A stretch of 64,000 nt of DNA from Chaetoderma sp. LZ-2023a (GCA_034401795.1 CM067365.1:7835907-7899906); one strand, 5' to 3'; counted from the first letter of the stretch, positions 32,700 to 44,615 are shown. A program made the numbers and translations. The notes: generated from the sequence alone by a model not told the origin.

Positions 32700-33065
32700 A
32701 TCCAGTCTCTCAGTCAATCATATGACGTCATAATCAATTACGTCATGAAAGACATAATTAAGTATGTCATAAATGCTTAATAGTCTGTCAAGTTGTACGA
32801 ATAGTATGTCATTGCTATTTAATAAACATTCTGTTGAATGTTTTGAAACTAATTTGACTGGGCGCTGTTGCTGCCATAGGCAGCAACAGCACCCAGTCAA
32901 ATTAGTTTCAAAATATTCAACAGCTTACCAGTATAGATTTCTGGAAATTTAGATCCAGGGAGTACAGGGATCGATCTATCCCAACATGGGCAAAGCTTGG
33001 ATGGAGCTTAACTGGAGATGGGCGTGGCATACCTGAAACTGAATCCATTGGCATCATGATTCATA
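32700..33065. mobile_element. CRE-containing P1 element
   Basis: The order is TGACGTCA (32723-32730) with further ACGTCA half sites, the P1 hairpin (32833-32921), then CAGGGATCGATC and GGAGATGGGCGTGGCAT. The same order is found at 45700-46097 (inverted) and 51680-52110. The hairpin stem reads TGGGCGCTG/CAGCACCCA. Confidence 0.7.
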
Positions 33066-33881
33066 CCTATGGTTTATAGATCGTCTGTCCTGTGCCATAT
33101 CACAAATGGGTAACTGTGCTCTGAACAAAACGCATTAATGCATTTGATGACCGCATCTTCAGCACAATACCATGAAACTACTTTCATTCAATCCCTACCA
33201 TAAAGCTAACACTACTCATCATAAAGAATGCAAATCTTATTGTGTCAACCACACCACCCTTCCTATAATGGCCCTGTTTACGATTTACAGCACCAGCATC
33301 GTGATTCCCAACAGAGCCAACCATATATGATGTCTCCAATATGCCAGAGCGAATTTCATTGAACCACTTTCTGATCTCCGCCCCCCCCCCCCAAGCAGCG
33401 TCAATCATGCTGGCTGGAAGCATTCAAATATGACATTAAATTTACAAATTCCAATTTATGGAACTTCCCGTTGTAAAACAGAAAATATCAAATATATGCA
33501 ACAACGTCAGAGTCAATTAATCAGTGTAAAACAGGCGTTGAATAATTTATTTCTATTATTGATTTTGTCCTCTGCGCTGATATAAATGACTAGTCCATTG
33601 TCCATAGGCTTACGCTTTGTTCAATTTTCCATCACCCTCTGCTGCCTTTTTAATTAAACATGATTTTCGATTCACAGCCCCCAATTTCATAAGAACCCTG
33701 TGTTAATCTATCTGTTACTGATTCCAGGCACATGAATAATTAAACAGACATTGTCCCCTAGATAGAAATTATTAATTTGGAAATACTCAGTGTTTTTCTT
33801 GTAATATAACATTCTTGGTGTACATTTGTACTACACGTATTACTGCATACTAGTTTTTATAGCCAAATTCTGCCCTGTCAG

Positions 33882-34091
33882 TAGTGTTTTTCTGATTAAT
33901 CGATTTGATCGACGATTGATTGGTTTAAATATGCTCAGCCAAGCGATCGATCATGATTTTGAACATGTTATTATTACTGCATTCAAAATGGGTAAAAAAT
34001 GAGAACCCGTTTTGATCAATCATTAATTGATCATTGGTTAGTATATAAAGCCAATCATTGATCACAAAGCTAGTACCAATTCCCAACACTA
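33882..34091. mobile_element. hAT MITE, 210 bp
   Basis: Ends TAGTGTTTTTC and AATTCCCAACACTA. Flanks CCTGTCAG (33874-33881) and CTTGTCAG (34092-34099) agree at 7 of 8 positions, as an aged 8-bp duplication would. The interior is rich in GATCGAT/ATTGATCA repeats. There is no coding capacity. Confidence 0.75.
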
Positions 34092-34116
34092 CTTGTCAGC
34101 CATATCTGTTATTATT

Positions 34117-34545
34117 AGCTCACTTGGTCTGAAAGGCCAAGTGAGCTTATGGCATGGCGGTCGTCCACCCCTTGTCTGCCAACTTTTGCTTTAAAATGCT
34201 ATTTCTCATTACTGCTTGACGGATTGCAACCTACTTAGGCAGGAAGGACCCTATTGGGGTAGGGTTCAGAACTTGTTTACAGAATTTTGATTGGTCAATT
34301 TTTTTTGCCCCCCCCCTGAACAGAGTAAACTTTGTCAAAAAATATTTCCTGGGCCAGATCTTGGGGAGTTTTGAACCTACATTTGAAATTCAATTTCCAG
34401 TGAACATTGAGATGAAGTGTCATTATTTTGTTTCGGCGAGACCATATTTGCCAGAGTTATATTCCCTGAAAAGATTAAAATTCATTAAAGTCTGGTGTAT
34501 TAATCCCCGCTAGGTGGCGCTCTTGTTAGCTCAACTGACTTGTTA
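34117..34545 (+). repeat. AGCTCACC dispersed repeat
   Basis: It starts AGCTCACTTGGTC with the GGCCAAGTGAGCTTATGGC hairpin-like head, and contains the AATTTTGATTGGTCAA-type body seen in the copies at 36.8, 47.9, 57.3 and 63.0 kb. It ends near a second, similar head at about 34527. Confidence 0.65.
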
Positions 34546-34836
34546 GTCAGCTAAGGTATATAGCGATGACCCTCGTATGTCTGTCCATCTGTCTGTCATC
34601 AACAATGGTGGCACGTTTTGGTATTTCTGACCGATTGACACCAATGGTCACGATATTAATGTCTGCCCCAACTCGCCCTACCCATGCTCTGCTGCTAATT
34701 TGGCAGTTATCGAGCCAGTGATTCCAGTGGAAATTTAAAAAAATAGAATTTTTTTGGTCTGCAAATTGACATTGAGACTATTACAGAAGTTGGTTTTTGG
34801 GCAGTGAGTATTAACGATCAAAGAACTCACTTTCTT

Positions 34837-35030
34837 CAATTCCTAAATTCAATTAAGCAATGTATTTGAACCTTCAATTCCTAAATTCAATTAAGCAATG
34901 TATTTGAACCTTCAATTCCTAAATTCAACTAAGCAATGTATTTGAACCTTCTTCAATTCCTAAATTCAATTAAGCAATGTATTTGAACCGTCTTCAATTC
35001 CTAAATTCAATTAAGCAATGTATTTGAACC
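34837..35030. repeat. 38-bp minisatellite, short block
   Basis: About five copies of a 38-bp unit (core CAATTAAGCAATGTATTTGA), some lengthened to 41 bp by an extra CTT. Confidence 0.95.
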
Positions 35031-35330
35031 TCTATTAACAGACCACCTGTCTTAAGAGCCTGCCTTCTGAATCTGCCTTGTGTGGTGTCCTAACATAATA
35101 CAGATTTGACTGTAGGCCTTCATGTCATGAATGTATGTTGTTTGCAAACATCTCAGCTGTTTTCACTTAACCCTTTAACTCTCGAATTTTTTCATGAAAA
35201 TTTCAATTTTAATATGGAAAATGTCTATTTGCAGACCAAGAGAAGACTATTTTTGAAAATTTACCACTGGAATGACTGTTACTATTACAGAAGTTGGTAT
35301 TAACGATCAAAGAACTCACTTTCTTCAATT

Positions 35331-36132
35331 CCTAAATTCAATTAAGCAATGTATTTGAACCTTTAATTCCTAAATTCAATTAAGCAATGTATTTGAACCT
35401 TTAATTCCTAAATTCAATTAAGCAATGTATTTGAACCTTTAATTCCTAAATTCAATTAAGCAATGTATTTGAACCTTCAATTCCTAAATTCAATTAAGCA
35501 ATGTATTTGAACCTTCAATTCCTAAATTCAATTAAGCAATGTATTTGAACCTTTAATTCCTAAATTCAATTAAGCAATGTATTTGAACCTTCAATTCCTA
35601 AATTCAATTAAGTAATGTATTTGAACCTTCAATTCCTAAATTCAATTAAGCAATGTATTTGAACCTTCAATTCCTAAATTCAATTAAGCAATGTATTTGA
35701 ACCTTCTTCAATTCCTAAATTCAATTAAGCAATGTATTTGAACCTTTAATTCCTAAATTCAATTAAGCAATGTATTTGAACCTTCAATTCCTAAATTCAA
35801 TTAAGCAATGTATTTGAACCTTCAATTCCTAAATTCAATTAAGCAATGTATTTGAACCTTCTTCAATTCCTAAATTCAATTAAGCAATGTATTTGAACCT
35901 TCTTCAATTCCTAAATTCAATTAAGCAATGTATTTGAACCTTTAATTCCTAAATTCAATTAAGCAATGTATTTGAACCTTCACTTCCTAAATTCAATTAA
36001 GCAATGTACTTGAACCTTCAATTCCTAAATTCAATTAAGCAATGTATTTGAACCTTCAATTCCTAAATTCAATTAAGCAATGTATTTGAACCTTCTTCAA
36101 TTCCTAAATTCAATTAAGCAATGTATTTGAAC
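35331..36132. repeat. 38-bp minisatellite, long block
   Basis: About 21 copies of the same 38-bp unit, highly uniform, with scattered 41-bp variants and single changes (for example GTACTTGAACC near 36006). Confidence 0.95.
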
Positions 36133-36264
36133 CTCTATTAACAGACCACCTGTCTTAAGAGCCTGCCTTCTGAATCTGCCTTGTGTGGTGTCCTAACATA
36201 ATACAAATTTGACTGTAGGCCTTCATGTCATGAATTTACGTTGTTTGCACTCATCTCAGCTGGT

Positions 36265-36507
36265 TTTACTTAACCCTTTAACCCGCGAATTTATTCATGA
36301 AAATTTCAATTTTAATGTGGAAAATGTCTATTTGCAGACCAAGAGAAGACTATTTTTGAAAATTTACCACTGGAATGACTGGCTCAGTTATCGAGCCAGT
36401 CATTCCAATGGTAAATTAAAAAAATAGTATTCATTTGGTCTGCAAATGGACATTTCTCAAGACCACTGCTGAAGGCATTTTTGGCTGATATGAGCGCTAA
36501 AGAGGTA
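36265..36507. mobile_element. P2 MITE
   Basis: It begins TTAACCCTTTAACCCGCGAA. The arms GCAGACCAAGAGAAGACTAT and AATAGTATTCATTTGGTCTG surround GGCTCAGTTATCGAGCC. The right end degenerates to GCGCTAAAGAGGTAAA. Confidence 0.8.
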
Positions 36508-36814
36508 AACATTGTTCAAGTTCACTATTGCAAAAGCCAAGTATGCAGAGAATGTTGTCAATATCTCAAAATCGCTGTGGCTGATTGGGACGAAAGTTGA
36601 TGTTTAAATCTAATGTAATATGACAAGAAAGGTCACTGGGTATTGAAATTAGGTCAGTGACCTGCGTTCATGGGTTCAATGATGTTGGTCATTATCTCTT
36701 AAAATGTTTGGCCACTGTGGATGAAGCTTGATATTTAGATGTAATATGTCAAATCAGTTTACATGCCAAGTTAAATTTTTTCATGATGTATACAGAATTT
36801 TGATTGGTCAAGTT

Positions 36815-37950
36815 TTAGCTCACCTGGCCAAGTGGGCTTATGCCGTGGCGACTGTCCGTCCGTCAACTTTTGCTTTAAAAGATTACGGTACTCCTCATTA
36901 ATCACTTGGCCGATTTCAACCAAAGTTGGCTGGAAGGCCCCTATGGTCGTAGGCTCCGGAACCTCCATTCAGAATTTTGATTCATCAATTTTTTGCGTGA
37001 AAATCAGATTTTCTGAAAAATGTACCGGCAATTGTCAGATTACGTCGTCTCCTTACCATTCTGCGCGATTTCAACCAAATTTGACTGAAAGGATCCTGTG
37101 GTGATGGACTCTAGCACTTCCATACAGAATTTTGATTCATCAATTTTATGGGTTGAAATCTGAGATTTTATTTTAAATGTACTGAAAATTGTCAAATTGC
37201 TTCTTCTTACCACCTTGACCGGTTTTACCCAAATTTGCCACAATTTTGATTGGCCAGTTTTCCCAGCGGCAATCTCGGATTCTTTGGTCAATTTTTTGAT
37301 GGTCATCTGGGATTTGTTGAAGATGTTCAGGAAGTCACATAAGATTTAATTAACTGTTTATGTAATGTCAACCAAACATGACCGAAAGGACTCTATGGTG
37401 GTAGGCTTCAGAAATTGTATACAGAATGATCATTTGGTGATAGGTATCAGAACTTGTCAATGGCCATCTTGTTTTAAAGGATTTCAAAAGGGAAATAACT
37501 GTCCTTTACTTTAAAACGCACCGCAATAACTGCTCAGCGGATTTTAACCCTTTATTGGTCAAATTTTCTCAGGAAATTTCAAATATTGGGTTACTGAATG
37601 TCCATTTGCAGGGCCATGAGAGGACTATTTGTGACAATTTACCACTGGAATGACTGACTCGCTTATCTAGCCAGTCATTCCAGTGGTAAATTGTCAAAAA
37701 TTGTTTTCTGTTTTCGTGCAAATGGACAGTAGGCTTATGCACTTCTATACAGAAATTTTATTGCTCAGTTTTTCTGGTGACAATCTTGGATTTTCCAATT
37801 TGTTTTGGAAATCCTTCAGAACTGTCCCTTTGATTTTATCAAACTATGTCGTCATGAATTTTCAGGAAGCATAATTTTCATGAAATATGAACCATTTCTA
37901 ATGAGACTGCTGCAGGTGAGCGTCCGGCCGTTAGGCCTCTGCGTTGTTTG
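36815..37950 (+). repeat. AGCTCACC dispersed repeat, near full length
   Basis: The head TAGCTCACCTGGCCAAGTG is at 36815. The internal segment with TTTCAACCAAATTTG and AGAATTTTGATT recurs several times. The end CAGGTGAGCGTCCGG is followed by a GGCCGTTAGGCC hairpin near 37930. The short inverted ends AGCTCACCTG and CAGGTGAGC suggest a DNA element. A P2 copy (37545-37740) is nested within. Confidence 0.7.
37545..37740. mobile_element. P2 MITE
   Basis: TTAACCCTTTATTGGTCAA begins the element. The arms ATTTGCAGGGCCATGAGAGG and GTTTTCGTGCAAATGGAC are partly diverged around GACTCGCTTATCTAGCC. Confidence 0.75.
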
Positions 37951-38270
37951 TTCTTTTTCGGGAAACTTGTGTGAGTGTAAGACTCAATTTAGGGAGATGT
38001 TATTTTATACCCCAACATATGGATTTATGGGTGTTGGGGTTATGTATTGTAGCAGTCCTGATAATCTCCGAAGAATCTTTTAATGTTGAGGTCAAAGGGT
38101 CAAAACCCAAGGGCATGGTAACGCTATTAAGGAAATTGGATTATGTTTCCAGATGATACATGTAGCAAGTTATACTGAAAGACTTGACCTGTTGAAGCTT
38201 GGTGTGTGTGTACTGACCTTGGGGGGGCCTAAGAAGCCTATCCAAGTGCAAGGTCACTTAACAAATTAAC
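37951..38270. other. No gene
   Basis: Short open frames overlap here without a recognisable product. The text CCCCAACATATGGATTTATGGG suggests a repeat head, but I cannot assign it. Confidence 0.4.
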
Positions 38271-38325
38271 CCGTTCACAGATGAATTTTCCATATCTCAT
38301 TTTCTAGGCCACCATACAGGAAAAC

Positions 38326-38655
38326 GACCCAGACGTATATATACTGGTCTGGCGTTTTGTTAGCTTACTAAAATACTTACCACTCAATTCACTGTTTGCT
38401 AAAAGTCACCTGACTTAGATATCTCAGAAAATTTTAACCTATTCATTCCCATGGTGTAGGTTCCCTTGAAACAAGTTTAGCAGAGATACATCCCTCCATT
38501 GGGTAGTCTTGATAGTATCTCTTTAACTCTAAAGCAGTCATTGCTCTAGGGAACCGGTTCCTCTATTCCTATAGAGAACATATAAACGAGTCTGTGAGCA
38601 TGCGCACTTATGCTACTATGCATGCGACCGAGTCCAAGCCGTCATTAATTAATTC
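38326..38655 (-). repeat. DIRS-B inverted terminal repeat (3' side)
   Basis: From ACCCAGACGTATATATACTG at the edge, through CACTCAATTCACTGTTTGCT, to CGACCGAGTCCAAGCC near 38640. It is the reverse complement of 45222-45519 with few differences. It extends about 35 bp further out than the other ITR. Confidence 0.9.
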
Positions 38656-38711
38656 CACAAATTTTTAATGATTTGCAATTTAACGATGCGGGGTGGCTGA
38701 GGTGGGCCCCA

Positions 38712-38830
38712 GTGAATTGAGTGGTAAGTATTTTAGTAAGCTAACAAAACGCCAGACCAGTATATATACGTCTGGGTCGTTTTGTAACACAACAAAAATA
38801 CTAAGCCACTCAATTCACTGTTTGCTAAAA
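38712..38830 (-). repeat. DIRS-B internal complementary region
   Basis: The left half (GTGAATTGAGTGGTAAGTAT to GTCTGGGTC) is complementary to the outer 3' ITR. The right half (GTTTTGTAACACAACAAAAA to TTTGCTAAAA) is complementary to the outer 5' ITR. They meet at GTTTT, which is the circle junction. Confidence 0.88.
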
Positions 38831-39179
38831 CACAGAATTGGTCAGAGCCCAAATACTAGGTGGGTTGGTAAATTGCAAATCAGGAATGAAAGGTTAATCA
38901 CCAAAAATACTAAAACCAACTAAATCGCTGAAGTGCTGAAATAGCACGAACAAACAAATGTTCGAAATAAAATACAATAATATAATGATAATTAGAAAAT
39001 CTCAGCAAAGAGAATTTAAAAACAGCCGTGAGATGGTGAAGAAGACGGCTGACTAAAGAATCTAGGCAATTGAGCCTAGGTTTGAGTGGCGAAACGAGAA
39101 ATGTCAGATTGTGAATTGAATCTGATCTTTCAGATAAAAATAATGTAGAATCTGACATTTATACTGCAACTTACATAAT

Positions 39180-39526
39180 GTCGTCCACTGATAGATCTGC
39201 ATAGAATGCGAAGGAGAAGGCCATACCACGAACATCGTGTGCCTTAACACAAACTGAGTGTCTCCTGGAGATACATTCTAGTGTCAATTAATGGTGTCTG
39301 TAATCCAGTTGATGAGATGCGCGCTTACTAAACAAATTCGCATAAGTAATCTGAACGGTAGATCTGCATAGAATGCGAAGGAGAAGGCCATACCACGAAC
39401 ATCGTGTGCCTTAACACTTACTGAGTGTCTCCTGGAGGTACATTCTAGTGTCGATTAATGGTGTCTGTAATCCAGTTGATGAGATGCGCGCTTCCTAAAC
39501 AAATTTGCATAAGTAACCTGAACGGT
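39180..39526 (-). pseudogene. DIRS-B tyrosine recombinase remnant, tandemly duplicated
   Basis: The minus strand of 39193-39359 reads LINWITDTIN, a frameshift, then KAHDVRGMAFSFAFYADLS and VDDIM. The AHDVRG is the His-x-x-Arg signature of tyrosine recombinases, aligned with AHNVRG of DIRS-A. A stop, then VAV and a second stop stand where the A-x-W-(H/S) motif is expected, followed by DSTLFLSERS in place of the Tyr-containing FYLRD block. The same 167 bp are repeated at 39360-39526 with about 6 differences. The catalytic Tyr is not identifiable. Confidence 0.72.
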
Positions 39527-42500
39527 GTTTCAAAAAGATATTTTAAATTGGGCATAGTTTTCGGAAAGGATTGAAAACAATTAATTAGGTTTTATATATA
39601 TAAGATCTCTTCAAGGGCAAAGAATGAGGCCAGCTCTCCTACCACCTAGAAAAGATCATTCCCAAAAAGAATATGAATATCAAAATGCCATCTAACAAAC
39701 GCGGCCGCTAGTACAAAAAGAATGATTTCAGAGTTATACAATTAAACAGATGGACCCAAGAATGAATTAATAGAGGAATTTATTATAGGTATTTGCCTTT
39801 GTGCTATACCCTAAAAATATCGGTACCATGGATAAATGATGTAAATACTTAATAACTCTCAAACCGGCTTCTAGAAAACAAAGAAGGATAGATGCTAGTG
39901 AAAACGATAACACCACCCCAGCATACAGGGATTTAAATCATCAAAAAATATGCCATGAATCTATGACTTGATGATGGGATGCAGAATCGGGCGAGATAAT
40001 GTGCTGTTCTAACAACCATTTGAAAACCTTAAATATACTCTGGTAAATTCTCCTGTAACAGATAGTTTGAATTGATTAAGAATACTAAAGTTAAGACAAA
40101 AAATCAATTTCTGAAAAACAGGTCTCTTGGAAAATACCCTATATACATATTGAAGATTTGTGGAATGATGAACTGAAAGCTGCTGTTAAACGAGATAGAA
40201 AATCAGCAAAATTGGTAAGACGCTTTGGATTTCCACAAAGAGGACTACGAGATCCACTGAATAACTCTCATTGGGCCAAGCAGGAGTGATTAAAGGGATA
40301 ATACATTCTGCTGACAAAAGTTCTTAAAGACAATTGTACTAGAAACCGCTGACAAAAGTTCTTAAATACAATTGGCACTAGAAAGTTAAATTGAAGATAA
40401 TTTTAAAAAATGTGAAGTCTATGACTGGGCCAGAGCATCTACCGCCAGAGCCTAGCCTGGAGGAAGAATATGAACATCAAATCTGGACACTATACTGAGT
40501 AGAAACTTAATGGGATGTAATAAATGAGCTACAAGTAAAATTATTCTACCTGGAATGTGAGCTGCTGAAAGTTTTGCTGACATCTCCACCGCAGGAGGAA
40601 GACCAGACAAAATATGATAACCTCAACTGCCCTGCTTGTTGATGAAGGTCACTACTATAGAAATGACTGCATGAGCAGATAGGTGCTTGTGAAAGAGACA
40701 ATATCTCTTCATTCTCCAATATTCCTGAGTATTGAAGAGGAATACTAGAGTATTAGTTCCTGTTCTAGTTCCTGAAAAGGAAGAGAGTAGTAAGACTACT
40801 TTATCTGATTCCATAGACACAAGAACGAGATCCCCTCCCCCAAACACGTAAGAACAATACATCAAACTGGACCTGCAGATGGATAAACTGGTGAATTGGT
40901 ACCAATGACACCCAACGAATGAAAATGCAGTGTATGCAGTCGTGGTGAGGGACAAAATTCTGAATTACCAGACTTGACCTTCGTACACAAAACTGACTCC
41001 ATTCGGCCCAAATTTTAACACAATTAAGCAACCTTCCAAGCCAGAGGAATCCCAGACTGGCTATGATGTAATTAAAAGAACCCAGATCCAGTTAGGACAA
41101 ATTCTGTATATATAGAAATATCAGAAAACACTGTCCCTTATCCTTGACTAGACCAGTGATGACTAGGCAAAATGACTCCATGTCCATATTATTCCTTTCA
41201 TCGATGAACTCCATTTCTGAGACAACATAGTAGGAAAAGAGTTGAATATAAAACGATTGACTAAGTAATTTTTGTCTCAAACAGTATCAAAGCAGCCATG
41301 GGTTCCAGACAAAATAATTCCAAAATATACAACAGAATTAGTATTAAATCATGAAGTGTAAATTTTTTGGAAGTTGTCAGAAAAGGATAAATATATGAGT
41401 TGAAGATAAGAGCCGAGACCCTATAAAAGATGATCTGCCAGCACCTCATAATCCTTAAAGTCTGGATTCTGCCATTCCTCCACTGTATCCTACTTGAAAA
41501 GAGCAGAAAATTATTGATCAGGAACAGAAGCAGGACTAATGTCAAAGGAGACCAACATGGTTTGATAGAAAAAAGGGGGATTCAATGACTACATTGATTG
41601 TACCTTATATGTAGGAAATCTGCTACCTAAGACATGCATGAGGCTAGCTATACCCATCCCACCCCTGATAGAGTAGAGATTATATAGAAGCGCTTAAGCA
41701 TGACAGCTAGGACCAGAATAAACCTGCAGAATCTTATTTTACAAATCTAATTTTAAAACAAAGCTAGTATGATATGAGCCCAATTGTTAATATCTTTATC
41801 AGATGATTAAACAGGAAAGAAGTCCATCAAACCTGTGACCAGATCAATGATGGATAAGGACAAAGGACTGAAACTACACAGAAGGGTGAAAGGAAAAAAC
41901 CATATTCCACAATCCATGCAAAGGCAATAATCCAATCATCTTGGTTAGGCCCCCTTGAGGAATTTATTTAATAATGCCTGGGAAATTTAGAATTTAGAAG
42001 AATAAAAAATAGGCTTGAATAGATAAGGCTGAGAAGACCTCTCCATATGACAATAATAGAAATAGATATATCCCTAGACAAATAAAAAGATCAAAATTTC
42101 TACTGAACTCGAGAAAGGAGCGGTGTAAATCTTGATAAGACAAAAAAGATTTTGTTATTGTGACAAGCTTACATTCACCCATAGATATGCTTCATCATGG
42201 CGAGGGATCCTACTGACAGAAAAGAAAGACTGAAAAACTATGTTAAAAATAAATCAGGCCAGATATGATACTAAAAGATAGCAAACCACTATTCACAATT
42301 AAAATAATAAAGTCTGACGCACTAATTTGCAGATTGATATTAGTCGAAAGATGGAGGCTGATAGTTAGAGTGTAATACATGAGAAGATTCAGGAGCAAAA
42401 CGAAATCTAGTGAAATCAAAACGACAAAAGCACTGCTAGGATCATAAGAAAAAATTAAATTATTCCTAGAAGATAAATGCGAAGAGTTGGGTGTACACAA

Positions 42501-43350
42501 GGTTTCGAAGGATGAGGATAATTGGATGGTTCAGCCATTGCACTAAGAGCAACTAATAAAGAATTAAAGAATCCAAACTAAGAGCCCCTGAAATAGGGCA
42601 TTTAAACTGTCAAGTGATTTAGAAACAAACAATACCAGCAAAACACCAGAAGTGATTTGATTTGGCATACCTAAACCAGAAGTTTAATTATAATCAGTTG
42701 CTATGCCATAAAAATTGAGTTATAATCTAGGTAATAATACTGAGCACAGGACAATTAGGCCTCATGGTCATCTCTTCTTCATTTATCTCCATGCCTGTGC
42801 CGTCACTTCTAGTCATGGGTTGCGTGTACGGTGTAGTCATACATTGGCTTGACTATGCCAAAGCCTACCTAAACCATTTTCGAATGTTTTAAGAGATGGT
42901 GTGGAAACAACATGTTCAGACCAACATTTCACAGTTTACACACCCCTTAGAGAGAAAATTTTTCTAACTAGGTTAGTTCTCCCCCTCTTATAGACTTTCA
43001 GATGATTTCCACAAGTAATAGTCCATTTGCAAGCAGAATGTTATATTTGACTATAACAATTAATCGATTGAGAGCCGATAGAATGATCCCTCATAGCCTG
43101 GGTACGTGCTCTATATATCCAATTTCACCCAAGTTAAGTACCCGCAGAAAGAATTTACAAAATGATGAGAGATTAGATTATACATTAAGTAGGGAAAAAA
43201 CCCATCTTGGGGCTAATAAAAGTGGCTGATAGTCAAGAACTTTCCTGATCCAAAGGCTATGCTTGCTACTAAAACACTGAGATCAACACACATCTCTGAT
43301 ATAGTAAAACTTGGTCATCAAAGTTTGTAGCGTTTACTATCAAAATATTA
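39527..43350. other. DIRS-B interior, decayed
   Basis: AT-rich sequence with no recognisable RT or RNase H on either strand. Frames such as 41261-41545 and 42243-42500 (minus) are hydrophobic but look like AT-biased chance frames. The segment 42770-43200 differs in composition and may be a separate inserted fragment. Confidence 0.45.
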
Positions 43351-43359
43351 ACCATTTAA

Positions 43360-43930
43360 CTCTCGAAGTTATTAGTCATAAGTTGCAACTGAAATAAGTT
43401 GACTCTGAATGAGTACCAGCAAATATGGGAGTGGCGTATTTACTTAAAAATCCATAAATAGGTCGCACATTTATGCTCAATTTACATGTTCTAAAAAATT
43501 TGCGCGCACTATATACAAGGATAAAACTTATTTTCCTCTGAATTTTTAAACATCTTAACGTCTGAAGATACCACGAAAAAACCCTTCACAAATCTTGTCA
43601 CCTCGCGGCTATGCTTAATGTATACCTCAAAACATCATTCGCAGAAGTGAAATTATTAAATTGAGCAGCCTAAATATTGCGTATCCTTTAATAAAGATTG
43701 TTTTTTCCATCAAAATTAATCCTAACTTGACATAAATGTCGTCTTTATAATATATAAATCAGAATCACGTGATAATCACATGATATATAAATCACGTGAT
43801 ATTATCTGACCAGATTAGGTTAAAGCAAATTTTAATGAAGTAGCTTAAGCGAGTACTCGGATATAGATATCCTGGAATCAGAAATTCGGCAATGAGATCT
43901 ACGCTTCTCGTCAGCGCCTCCAAACGGAGA
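43360..43930 (+). repeat. Segment shared with the hAT element at 19.6-25.2 kb
   Basis: 43614-43740 (TATACCTCAAAACATC, then AAATATTGCGTATCCTTTAA) matches 20065-20180. GCGAGTACTCGGATATA at 43849 matches 24171. TAGTCATAAGTTGCAACTGA at 43373 resembles the 31-bp minisatellite unit. The order is the same as in the hAT element, so this may be an internally deleted relative. Confidence 0.6.
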
Positions 43931-44599
43931 TTTACTTTGCCACTGTCCGGCTCGCTAACAATAGACGCTGGCTACCCAGTTTAATTATCGGCCGTTCATG
44001 CAATTTTTCCAGAACATCGCATTACGTTTTAGATCATTTTAGGTTCACATTACAATATAACCAGTAATATATATAATAAGTTTTAACGCTAGATTTAGAA
44101 ATCAAGTGAACGCAAGTTTCTCGCTAGATTTACAAATCAAGTGAACCTGATAATCTGGCACAGGCTTAATAGCCTATCTAACAAAAGCGGGTTATGTGAT
44201 TACGAGGATTCAATTCAGTATCGTAATTTTGAACATCCGGGCATTCCGAGATCGTCCAACACTTGCCAATTTACGACACACTAACGAGGATATCCCATAG
44301 CAACGCAATGTTTAAATTTTTCATGAAACTAAGGCCATAAAAAATACTTGCGTCGAATAACCCCGCCAGGTATTAGAAAACATAAAATCTCGAGTAATTT
44401 TTATAAGATATTAAATAAATGGTAAAAAGGTTTCACGGCCCATTGCTAGTAATGTTAAATTAGCCTGCAAAAACGCCGCCAATTGAAAACGAACACCGAA
44501 TCGCGAATTAATACTGATGGTCTCGTCTTTATTGTAATACGACTGACTTGACTGATCATCATGAAGTAATTGCGAGTTTCATGTTAGTTGGTTAGTAAC

Positions 44600-44615
44600 G
44601 GTCCTTAGAAGGACC
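44600..44615 (+). other. Histone-stem-loop-like hairpin
   Basis: GGTCCT-TAGA-AGGACC with 5' AAC and 3' ACCACTC. The 6-bp stem, 4-nt loop and flanks resemble the histone mRNA 3' stem-loop, but the loop TAGA departs from the UUUC/UUUA pattern and no histone reading frame precedes it. Probably chance or a relic. Confidence 0.25.

Larger units (their letters stand above)
34765..36400. repeat. Duplicated block containing a minisatellite
   Basis: The flank TTACAGAAGTTGGT...GATCAAAGAACTCACTTTC occurs at 34766 and 35284. The trailing unit (GACCACCTGTCTTAAGAGCC through the P2 left arm) occurs at 35041-35279 and 36143-36380. The two blocks share the same order and differ mostly in the number of minisatellite units. 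Confidence 0.8.

Noticed and set aside
34837-36132. CRISPR or iteron-like array
   Set aside because: The 38-bp units are uniform and directly adjacent, with no variable spacer. It is a minisatellite block with duplicated flanks.
40140-40290. Plus-strand open segment with LWNDELKAAVKRDRK
   Set aside because: It looks protein-like for about 45 codons but has no start, no continuation and no family I recognise. It is too weak to call.
39541-42500. Membrane-protein-like minus-strand frames
   Set aside because: Phe/Leu/Ile richness follows from AT content. The frames are short, isolated and lie in decayed DIRS-B sequence.
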